Shown piece by piece: positions 54,507 to 62,164 of a DNA stretch of 64,000 bases. The notes beneath the pieces were generated by a model that did not search any database, was not told the DNA's origin, and saw only the letters and a program-made list of their open reading frames with translations. The position numbers were made by a program, and so were the translations under genes. The stretch lies in the NCBI GenBank assembly GCA_041398825.1, contig JAWKTX010000001.1, positions 62,001 to 126,000 on the forward strand, written 5' to 3'. Each line of letters begins with the position of its first letter. The stretch's first letter is position 1. This DNA comes from Planctomycetaceae bacterium. GTDB taxonomy: Bacteria; Planctomycetota; Planctomycetia; Planctomycetales; Planctomycetaceae.

Positions 54507-56372
54507 TCACCATGAGACCCTGATTGCTTTCAAGTCCATCACTGTTTTCCCTGGCAGGGTCTCGGCCGACAATGTCAAAGACTGCCGGCCGGGCGTCAGG
54601 TGGACGGTACCAATCGGCAGGATTGCCCAGTCACGATTTCGATACCTGGATCTCCCGCGTTGATCTCGGTGAGGCAAAGGAATCTCGCTGGGAGGCGCCG
54701 CTGGAACGATGACGGAAAGAGTTTCTTTCGAGTCCGTGTTGAGGCTGATTTCAGAGCCCGCGCTGGATTCATCACACGAGAATTGCAAGTCGATGGTGTA
54801 GTCGTCCTCATGCTGGATATCCACATCGAATCGAATTTGGCTGTCAATACTTGTCCATCCGGTGAGCCAGTCGTGAGCGAATCCCGGTCCATTGGCAAAG
54901 TGCAGCGGTGGCTCAACAGATGCCTGAGGTGCCATCAGCCAAACAGGCCGCTCCTGTTCGTGGCCGACGGGAATCGCGAACTGCTGCAACGGCGTCTCAT
55001 GCGTTTCGTCAATCCAGCGTTCGTATTGTTCACTTAATTGCTGGACAATATCCGGGTGCCGTTCGGCAATGTTGGTTACTTCTGCAGGGTCGGAGTGCAT
55101 ATCGTAGAGCTGCCAGTCTGTGGCAGAGTCATCTTTGGCCCGCGCCGATGAACCTCCCTGCGGGCCCTTGATTTCCCGAACCAGACGGTATCTTTGTGTT
55201 CGCACTGCACCGGGATAACGATTCGTTTCTGAAATCGGATTGTGGGTGTAAATCTCCCGGTCAGGCCAATTGGTTCCATTACCCTGCAGCAACGGTACCA
55301 GGCTGACTCCATCTGTTTGAGGTCCTGGCGGCGCCAGCAGTCCGGCGAGTTCGATCAGGGTTGGATAGATGTCGATGTGCGAAGCGATCTGCTGCACAAC
55401 CCTGCCCGCAGGAATGTGGTTGGGCCAGCGAATATGCATCGGCACTCGACATCCACCTTCGTGAACGCTGGTTTTGCCACCACGCATTCCGGCATTAAAA
55501 AGTTTGACTCCCGCCGTTCCGCCGTTGTCGGTTAAGAAGACAACGATGGTGTTGTCGGCAATCCGCAGATCATCAAGTGTCTTCAGGAGTCGTCCGACAT
55601 TGTCGTCGATGTTTTCGCACATGCCCCAGAATGCTGACACCGATTCATCAAAGCCCATTTTCCGGAAGCGATCGTAGTATTGATCCGGTACCTGATAGGG
55701 CGAGTGCGGCGCGTTGAATGGAACGTAACAGAAGAAGGGCGTTGAATTTTCGCCTGAAGAACTATGAATGATGAATCGAATGGCGTCGTTCGTCAGCACA
55801 TCCGTAATGTACCCGGTGGTTGGTTCGGTGTGGGCATTGCGAATGAGTTTTGTATTAAAGTAGTTATTGATATGCCCATTGTGAAAACCAAAGAATTCAT
55901 CGAACCCCTGGCCAGGTGGCGTAAATGGAAACTGTTCTCCGTTGTGCCATTTTCCAATGCAGGCTGTCCGATAGCCAGACGCCTTGAAAGCCTCTGCGAT
56001 CGTCACTTCACTGGGACGCATGGCCTCATGATTGTGGGTCACACCCCAAACGCCACACCGCACAGGATACCGGCCGGTGAGCAGCGCAGCACGAGTCGGA
56101 GCGCAGAAAGAGTTCACGTAAAATCGCTCGAACCTCGCGCCTTCTTTGGCAAGTGAATCAATATGTGGTGTTCGAACCCATGGATTTCCATTGAGACTGA
56201 AGTCGCCATACCCCTGATCATCGGCCAGGATGATGACTATGTTTGGTCTGTCTGCGGAAGCGGCCTTGACGGGGCTCATGGCGAGCAAACAGGATGCAGC
56301 GATGATGGCAGGGAATTGGGTTCTGTACACGAGCGCAGGCCTGATAGACGAATTGACGGGTTCCAGAGGCAT
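54507..56372 (-). CDS. Secreted arylsulfatase
   Basis: From ATG 56372 the 621-residue protein has a signal (FPAIIAASCLLAMSPVKA) and the type I sulfatase set: NIVIILADDQGYGDFS near 44, the formylglycine site CAPTRAALLTGRYP with Cys90, GKWHNG near 140, HSPYQVP near 215 and FLTDNGGTAG near 280. The C-terminal 130 residues (WLTGWTSIDSQIRFDVDI onward) form a beta-sandwich-like extension, perhaps a carbohydrate-binding part. The frame is open to 56477 without leader character. Confidence 0.88.
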   Translation of the reverse strand: MPLEPVNSSIRPALVYRTQFPAIIAASCLLAMSPVKAASADRPNIVIILADDQGYGDFSLNGNPWVRTPHIDSLAKEGARFERFYVNSFCAPTRAALLTGRYPVRCGVWGVTHNHEAMRPSEVTIAEAFKASGYRTACIGKWHNGEQFPFTPPGQGFDEFFGFHNGHINNYFNTKLIRNAHTEPTTGYITDVLTNDAIRFIIHSSSGENSTPFFCYVPFNAPHSPYQVPDQYYDRFRKMGFDESVSAFWGMCENIDDNVGRLLKTLDDLRIADNTIVVFLTDNGGTAGVKLFNAGMRGGKTSVHEGGCRVPMHIRWPNHIPAGRVVQQIASHIDIYPTLIELAGLLAPPGPQTDGVSLVPLLQGNGTNWPDREIYTHNPISETNRYPGAVRTQRYRLVREIKGPQGGSSARAKDDSATDWQLYDMHSDPAEVTNIAERHPDIVQQLSEQYERWIDETHETPLQQFAIPVGHEQERPVWLMAPQASVEPPLHFANGPGFAHDWLTGWTSIDSQIRFDVDIQHEDDYTIDLQFSCDESSAGSEISLNTDSKETLSVIVPAAPPSEIPLPHRDQRGRSRYRNRDWAILPIGTVHLTPGRQSLTLSAETLPGKTVMDLKAIRVSW

Positions 56373-56650
56373 GATCCGCGAGTCTAATGGCGGCAGAAAA
56401 TCGATACAATTGCGCCGACAATTGAAGTGGATAACGAACCGTGGAATCGAACAACCCGCCCCGGGGTCAGGCAGCACGAATATCGATGATGTCGGCGTTC
56501 GGCTGCCTGAGTGGATTGAAACAGCAATCGAAACACACGATCCCGTTTCACTTACGAAAGTGCGGGTTCCAAAACTCAGTTGATTGATGCGTCTGGGCGT
56601 CGAACGACAAGTGCCTGATATTCTGGCTCTGCGCGAAGTAACGTGCGCGG

Positions 56651-56692
56651 TGAGAAGTCTGCCTTCTCATTCACACCATACTGCATGGTGTG
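56651..56692. other. Pair of adjacent perfect stem-loops
   Basis: TGAGAAG-TCTGC-CTTCTCA (56651-56669) is followed 2 bp later by CACACCAT-ACTGC-ATGGTGTG (56672-56692). Both have perfect stems and near-identical 5-base loops. They lie about 130 bp beyond the minus-strand lipoprotein stop, in a gap of about 450 bp that has no convincing gene. Confidence 0.5.
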
Positions 56693-56818
56693 TTCGACAC
56701 GCTGAGGAGCTATTCCGAAAGGGCCGCGTCCACTACATGGTGACAAATTCAAATCATCCGCCGACGGAATCAGTAGATTTGTCTCAAGTTCCTGATATCG
56801 CGGAGCATCCGTTTCATA

Positions 56819-57247
56819 TCAGTACACCTCTCTGCTGGGTGTAACGGTCAATGTAATTGCGTTTTCTTCTCTGGCCGCGACCTTCGCGGTCAGCGGACTC
56901 GTGTTATAGGAAGCGAACACCGGGTCAACAGGTTTGCCGTGATCCATCGAGTGTTTGACTGTACCGTCGTTGACGATAAGCTGCATGACGATAACGCTGT
57001 GTTCCCCAGCGCAGGCGCCATCTTTGCTGTCGTATGTGCCGACCACGAAGCTTCCGTCGTCACGAATGGTTCCGGTTGCAGTCAGTGCATGTTCCACTGA
57101 TGAAAACTCAACGGTCCCGGTTCGAACCGGAGTGCCATCATCAAACACGACTTTGCCAACGATCGGATAAGTAGGAATTCGGCTTTCCCCGCAACCAGTG
57201 ACTAAGCCGAGACAAACGGAAATACAGAGGATTTGAGAGATTTTCAA
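56819..57247 (-). CDS. Lipoprotein with carboxypeptidase-regulatory-like fold
   Basis: From TTG 57247 the 142-residue product has a lipobox (LCISVCLGLVTGCGES) and a mature beta-sandwich part: YPIVGKVVFDDGTPVRTGTVEF, then GTIRDDGSFVVGTYDSKDGACAGEHSVIV. This is the small lipoprotein type found after DUF1559 genes in planctomycetes. The DUF1559 stop lies 16 bp upstream, so the two form an operon. The frame extends to 57358 but overlaps the DUF1559 gene without a leader. Confidence 0.7.
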   Translation of the reverse strand: MKISQILCISVCLGLVTGCGESRIPTYPIVGKVVFDDGTPVRTGTVEFSSVEHALTATGTIRDDGSFVVGTYDSKDGACAGEHSVIVMQLIVNDGTVKHSMDHGKPVDPVFASYNTSPLTAKVAAREENAITLTVTPSREVY

Positions 57248-57263
57248 TGGACAAATTCCTGCT

Positions 57264-58292
57264 TCAGAATCCACCGACACGGACACCGTCCCGACGGTTG
57301 CACAAATTCGCCAGCAGGCTGGTGCTGATGGACGTTGACACTCCCCGCACACTGCCATCTGCTAATGCAAACTGCACGACTCCGTTGTGCGCACTGCCAA
57401 AGGAATACAGGGTGCCTCGCTGGTCTCTTGAGTTGTGAGCAAGTGGTAAACCGGGGCCACCGATCCGGGTGAAGTTTTGAAAGTGGCGACCAAAGTATGC
57501 CGGACCGTTGTATGGGCTTTTCGTCAGTTCGCCTTCGGGAATATAGGGTTCTCCGACGAGCAGTGTGTTTGAAGTACCGTCGGACACATCGCGAATTGCA
57601 ATCTGGTCTACCCATCCGGCGACCACGTCACTGCCTTTCAGCCTGGGATGGCTTGAAATAATGACACCGGTACCACGCCCTCCCCAGTAGAAGTCTGTCG
57701 CGCGCCCATTGGCCCCCGGTGAGATGTCCCCATGATTCCCAACATAATCAACAACAGCGCCACCAGGGATGTGCTGAGCTCCGCCGGGGCAACCACAAGG
57801 AAGCGTAATGACAACGGACGAATCAGGCGCTACTGGCGAAGTTCCGGCATGCCGCTCCGGGCACAGGAATGTCTGAACCACTTTTTGCCGCGTACTAAGC
57901 GGATGAGAACCGAACGGCTTATACAAATCCCATTCTTCGTAAAGAGCGGCTTGTTCAAGGTGTGGCAGAATACGTATCAACCAGGATGGTTCATCCATAC
58001 CGCTGGTTGTACCATCTGAAGAAAGCGTCCTGACGCCGTCAAGCACAAGTCGAGCTGGGGGGAATGCTCCGTTGGTGTCGTGAAATTGATGCAGAGCGAG
58101 ACCAATTTGCTTCAGATTGTTCTGGCATTGAGTCTTACGTGCCGCGGCGCGGGCCTGCTGCACAGCTGGCAATAGGATGGCAATCAAGACGGAAATAACC
58201 GCGATCACGACCAGTAGTTCGATCAGAGTGAAACCCTTCCGAGATTCAGGTTGGGAGTCCCAATGACGCGCAATTCTTTGGTGGCATCGCAT
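57264..58292 (-). CDS. DUF1559 protein with prepilin-type N-terminus (second copy)
   Basis: From ATG 58292 the 342-residue protein reads KGFTLIELLVVIAVISVLIAILLPAVQQARAAARKTQ, the pseudopilin leader and the DUF1559 signature, then NNLKQIGLALHQFHDTNG. The C-terminal VQFALADGSVRGVS is typical. It is followed by its lipoprotein partner. The start is chosen just before the leader; the frame is open to 58469 without any leader feature. Confidence 0.9.
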   Translation of the reverse strand: MRCHQRIARHWDSQPESRKGFTLIELLVVIAVISVLIAILLPAVQQARAAARKTQCQNNLKQIGLALHQFHDTNGAFPPARLVLDGVRTLSSDGTTSGMDEPSWLIRILPHLEQAALYEEWDLYKPFGSHPLSTRQKVVQTFLCPERHAGTSPVAPDSSVVITLPCGCPGGAQHIPGGAVVDYVGNHGDISPGANGRATDFYWGGRGTGVIISSHPRLKGSDVVAGWVDQIAIRDVSDGTSNTLLVGEPYIPEGELTKSPYNGPAYFGRHFQNFTRIGGPGLPLAHNSRDQRGTLYSFGSAHNGVVQFALADGSVRGVSTSISTSLLANLCNRRDGVRVGGF

Positions 58293-58717
58293 ACTGGTCT
58301 GATTCTTTCCACGTATCGATCGCGGAACCCTGAAGGAAAGCGATAAAGCCATTCGGCAGTGAAGATGCCACTTCAGTAGAACTTCCTCCGACCAGAAAAG
58401 AAATCTACCGGGATGGCACTTCTGGATTCTATCCCATGAACCATTCCGGGAAAACGCTGAATTCCACATGAGAATTTGTCGGCTGTTCCGGATGACTCGA
58501 TTCCTCTGTATTCAGACCACCAGATTCATGATTTCAGGTTCGGCAAACGGTGGGAGTGGATGCTGGCCCAAAGGCCACGCGTTGCCGAAAACAGGCAGGG
58601 GCAGGCCTCCATCGACGCTGAAGGGATTGAACACCACGTCAGCGCACCAACTCTGGCCGCTTTGAAATCGTTTGCGGCGATCAACGCTTCCTTCGAAGAA
58701 GACTGAATTCATACCAT

Positions 58718-60256
58718 TCAGCCTTCCTCAACAAGAAATGCCGTTCGCATGCGACGATGGCTGCGCTGGATTTTGGACACCCAGGCTCGTGCTTCGTCGT
58801 GTTCACCGTCTTCCACGCAGTGCTTCAGCATCTCAAGGTGTTCTCGCACAAGTCTGGCCTTCCAGCGCTGATAGTCGGTCAGTTGTCCACTTCGCAGAAA
58901 GGTGCCGACTTCCAGTTTTCGGGTCCATTCCTGGTACGCGTCGATGTGATAAACGACGTGAGACACACTGCCCGGCGACAGGGCATTCACCCGAGCACTG
59001 TCGATTTCTTCGAACACTTCACTGGCTGGAGGATAGTAGGCGTAACAGCCGACTCCGCTGAAGAGCACCAGTCCCAGCAATGCCAGGCCACCCAGGACAG
59101 GCGGCGGAACAACGACATCCAGACGGCCGGTTGCTGTTGGTTCAGGCACTTCAGCAATCCAGGCTTCGATGCGGCCGGATCGATTGACCAGTCGCACCAC
59201 GCATCCGGCCATCATCAGCAGGGCCAGTAGTTCCAGGCTGTACCATTCGTAAGGCAGAATGTCACGTTTCAGCTTTTCTGCAGACTGCGTGGCAAGCCGT
59301 GCGAAGGATGCTGATCCGGAAAATGGCTGTGCGTAAATGTCAAAGGCATGAGTGTGATTGGCCGGATCAACGTCCTTTGGAAACAGAGGCTTGTCAACCG
59401 CGTAGCCCAGGCCAACCACAACCACCAGCAGGGTGCTCATCCACACCGCACTGCGTTTGATACCATATTCCTGCAGCATCCAGACAATCAGGCCCAGGTT
59501 CATTCCGGCTCCCAGAGCCAGCAGCACAAAGGCGGCTCCAATCGAATTGGCGTGCTGAAACATCATGCCCATCTGCGACATGGCCAGCATCGGCGTGGCA
59601 TACACTGGAATTCCCAGGGCGGCCATCTTCAGCGGAGCAAGCCGCTGGTCGTGGTTGAACTGATGCTGCAGCGATGAATGGGGAATCACGGCTCCCAGCA
59701 GACCAACTCCTATCAGTCCGGCCACCACCAGTTTCAGCGATTGCCCCGTTGCTTCTTTGCTGGCGGAAACTCCCAGAGCCGCCATGCGGCGAATGCCGTA
59801 GTGCACGGATTCGTCCGGAATACCGGTCAGTTCACTGCCTGGGAAAATACGATCCCAGATCATGCCCACGACCGTCACAATCACCAGGGAACACGCCGCG
59901 AACGAAAGAATGGCGAGCGGTTCGCTTAGTGTCAGCCCATACAACAGCGAGAGCGGGTTAAACAACGGAGCCGACATGGCAAAGGCCAGAATGGTTCCGC
60001 CCTTGATGCCGGCTCGACGCATTTCCACGATGACCGGGATGACGCCCAGCGAACACACCGGTAGCAGCATACCGATCACCCACGCTTTGAACAGCGACGA
60101 CATCTCTGACCCGCCGAACACCTGTCGCAGCTTTTCATAGCCAATGAATCGCCGAAAAACGGCCGCGATGAAAAAACCTGTCAGAATAAACGGAGCCGCC
60201 TGGGCCAGCGACTGCATCAGGCGAACAGCAAAGCCGAAGAGTATCATGGAGGTCAT
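58718..60256 (-). CDS. Permease (PF03773/ArsP_1-type) with a soluble C-terminal region
   Basis: From ATG 60256 the 512-residue protein has about eight membrane segments: PFILTGFFIAAVFRRFIG, then the family signature LPVCSLGVIPVIVEMRRAGIKGG near 63-86, SAPLFNPLSLLYGL near 92, and a second half starting AALGIPVYATPMLAMSQMGMMFQHAN. The family moves metalloids or metal complexes in other bacteria. The loop NHTHAFDIYA and a C-terminal cytoplasmic or periplasmic tail of about 100 residues are unusual. It follows a histidine-rich lipoprotein gene, which points to a metal cation. Confidence 0.75.
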   Translation of the reverse strand: MTSMILFGFAVRLMQSLAQAAPFILTGFFIAAVFRRFIGYEKLRQVFGGSEMSSLFKAWVIGMLLPVCSLGVIPVIVEMRRAGIKGGTILAFAMSAPLFNPLSLLYGLTLSEPLAILSFAACSLVIVTVVGMIWDRIFPGSELTGIPDESVHYGIRRMAALGVSASKEATGQSLKLVVAGLIGVGLLGAVIPHSSLQHQFNHDQRLAPLKMAALGIPVYATPMLAMSQMGMMFQHANSIGAAFVLLALGAGMNLGLIVWMLQEYGIKRSAVWMSTLLVVVVGLGYAVDKPLFPKDVDPANHTHAFDIYAQPFSGSASFARLATQSAEKLKRDILPYEWYSLELLALLMMAGCVVRLVNRSGRIEAWIAEVPEPTATGRLDVVVPPPVLGGLALLGLVLFSGVGCYAYYPPASEVFEEIDSARVNALSPGSVSHVVYHIDAYQEWTRKLEVGTFLRSGQLTDYQRWKARLVREHLEMLKHCVEDGEHDEARAWVSKIQRSHRRMRTAFLVEEG

Positions 60257-60308
60257 GTTGGGGGATTCCGTTGTGGTCGTGGGCGTGTCAGAGAAAAAGA
60301 ATCCACGC

Positions 60309-60336
60309 TCGTTTAACCCGACGCCGCAGGCCGGCA
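60309..60336. repeat. Single arm of the second hairpin-repeat family
   Basis: TCGTTTAACCCGACGCCGCAGG matches the left arm of the hairpins at 61005 and 62081. No right arm follows, so it is a partial or decayed copy, lying in the gap upstream of the permease. Confidence 0.6.
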
Positions 60337-60469
60337 ATACCGTTCAGCGAACGGGAACAATGTAGTGGATCTCGCCAGAGGTCCCTGTGCCTATGGGGGG
60401 AAGTCTGGCGACTCCCACTACATTTTGAACGGCATCGGGTTCAACGAATTCGGCCAGGGACGGGCGTTG

Positions 60470-60976
60470 TCAGTGATCGTGCTCATGATGATCGTGGTCG
60501 TGGTCCTGGTGCATTGCGGGTTCAGGTTTTCCGGCGGCTGCAATCAGGGATTCCAGTGTGTTCTGCTCCGTGGCGACCGCGTTGGGCAGATCTGTCAGGT
60601 TCAGGCTGCCGTCTTTCGATTGACGAGACTGAAGAGTCCTGGCCAGAACTGCAGCAGCGGAGTTGGCTGTGTTCCAGTCGGGTTCGTTTAGATCACTGTC
60701 GGCCGCCAGTTCCGGAATCCAGTTGACAATATCAATGAGCTCCTGGAATTCCTCGGCTTCATCGTCGTGGCCGTGCCCGGCATGTTCGCTGAGGTGCTGA
60801 GCGCGATGTTCGACTTCTTCCACCGCTACCGCAAAGTTCGCGGGCTTATGATGAGGAACAAAGTGTTCCAGGTGATGATCGTCGTCGTGAACGTCCGCAT
60901 GCTCGGAGGCTGCACAGCCGGACAGGGCAGACAGCAGCAGAAGCGTCATCGTCAGTTTGACCGAAGGGTTCATCAT
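60470..60976 (-). CDS. Histidine-rich lipoprotein
   Basis: From ATG 60976 the 168-residue product has a lipobox (LTMTLLLLSALSGCAAS). The mature start is packed with His and Asp (HADVHDDDHHLEHFVPHH), followed by AQHLSEHAGHGHDDEAEEF, and the last residues are HQDHDHDHHEHDH. The middle is helical with few histidines. Such His-Asp clusters bind zinc, nickel or copper, so a metal-chelating periplasmic partner of the permease downstream is a fair inference. It is preceded by a hairpin repeat. Confidence 0.75.
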   Translation of the reverse strand: MMNPSVKLTMTLLLLSALSGCAASEHADVHDDDHHLEHFVPHHKPANFAVAVEEVEHRAQHLSEHAGHGHDDEAEEFQELIDIVNWIPELAADSDLNEPDWNTANSAAAVLARTLQSRQSKDGSLNLTDLPNAVATEQNTLESLIAAAGKPEPAMHQDHDHDHHEHDH

Positions 60977-61004
60977 TGTGGTTTCCCAAAAAATGCGCAG
61001 CACT

Positions 61005-61080
61005 TCGTTTAACCCGATGCCGTAGGCGAGGCTCTTCCGCAGGTTTGAAGCCGCCTCGCCTGCGGCATCGGGTTAAACGA
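61005..61080. repeat. Second hairpin-repeat family, copy H1
   Basis: The 28-bp arms at 61005-61032 (TCGTTTAACCCGATGCCG...) and 61053-61080 (...CGGCATCGGGTTAAACGA) are inverted with a single mismatch, around a 20-base loop. It fills the gap between the lipoprotein and MoxR genes. Confidence 0.85.
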
Positions 61081-61097
61081 TGAGAGGTCACGTATGT

Positions 61098-62054
61098 TCA
61101 TTCCGGTACCGGTACGGTTTCCAGGACTTCCTGGATGACTCGTGCCGCTTCGTGGGGTTCCAGGCCGATTCGAACGCTCAGCACCGGAACAACCACATCC
61201 AGAACATCGTCGGGTGTGACAAAGCGGCGTCCTGCCAGAAATGCCTGTGCCTGCGCGGTACGCTGTAATGTCAGCAGTCCACGTGGGCTGAGCCCCAGCG
61301 CAATACTCGGATGTCGCCGCGTCTCTGTGGCAATGCGAATCAGATAGTCCTGAACCACTTCGGCGACATGCAGACGCTGCACGTCGTTTTGCAATTCGGC
61401 CAGTTCGCCCTGCTTCAAAATCGGCTCATGCTGTTTTGCAGATTCTGTGTCATCACTGACGGCTGCCTGCAGCATCTGCAGCTCGTCGCGAGGTTCCGGG
61501 TAACCGACGCTGAGCTTCATGGCGAATCGATCCAGTTGAGCTTCCGGCAACGGATACGTGCCGTGTTGATCAACGGGATTTTGAGTTGCGATGACGAAGA
61601 ACTGCGAGCTGAGTTCGAAACGCTGAGCATCCACGGTGACCTGCCGTTCGGCCATTGCTTCCAGCAGCGCGCTTTGAGTTCTGGGGGTGGCTCGATTGAT
61701 TTCATCTGCCAGCAGAACGTCTGAAAACACAGGACCGCGACGGAATTCGAACTCGTGCGATTTCTGATTGAAGATATTAAAGCCGGTGATGTCGCTGGGC
61801 AGCAGATCGGGCGTACATTGAGCTCGCGCGAAGTCACCGCCAATAGCCGACGCCAGAGCCTTGGCCAGAGTCGTCTTGCCCAGCCCCGGTTTGTCCTCCA
61901 GCAGCAGATGCCCTCGTGACAGCAGGCAAACCAGCACCATCTCCACTACATCCTGCTTGCCTCTCAGCGCTGTGTTCAGCCGCTGGCGGATACCATCGAT
62001 TGAGGTCAGCATGTCGGAGGTACGTGGTTGTTGAGGTTCTAACGTCGTTGTCAT
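61098..62054 (-). CDS. MoxR-family AAA ATPase
   Basis: From ATG 62054 (GAGGAAAG upstream) the 318-residue protein has Walker A EDKPGLGKTTLAKAL at about 53-67, the MoxR insert QCTPDLLPSDITGFNIF, Walker B VLLADEINRATPRTQSALLEAM and the sensor FVIATQNPVDQHGTYPLPEAQLDRF. MoxR ATPases act as chaperones together with DUF58 proteins. The next upstream gene encodes a transglutaminase-like membrane protein, a frequent companion, but no DUF58 gene is visible in this operon within the window. Confidence 0.92.
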   Translation of the reverse strand: MTTTLEPQQPRTSDMLTSIDGIRQRLNTALRGKQDVVEMVLVCLLSRGHLLLEDKPGLGKTTLAKALASAIGGDFARAQCTPDLLPSDITGFNIFNQKSHEFEFRRGPVFSDVLLADEINRATPRTQSALLEAMAERQVTVDAQRFELSSQFFVIATQNPVDQHGTYPLPEAQLDRFAMKLSVGYPEPRDELQMLQAAVSDDTESAKQHEPILKQGELAELQNDVQRLHVAEVVQDYLIRIATETRRHPSIALGLSPRGLLTLQRTAQAQAFLAGRRFVTPDDVLDVVVPVLSVRIGLEPHEAARVIQEVLETVPVPE

Positions 62055-62080
62055 GTTGGCAGTGACTTTCCTCATCCAGA

Positions 62081-62157
62081 TCGTTTAACCCGATGCCATC
62101 GGCGAGGCTTCCAGGCAGGCGATGCGGGGACCTCGCCTGCGGCATCGGGTTAAACGA
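62081..62157. repeat. Second hairpin-repeat family, copy H2
   Basis: The arms begin TCGTTTAACCCGATGCC and end GGCATCGGGTTAAACGA, as in copy H1, with more mismatches in the inner part. It lies in the 110-bp gap between MoxR and the transglutaminase-like gene. Confidence 0.85.
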
Positions 62158-62164
62158 GCTGTGA

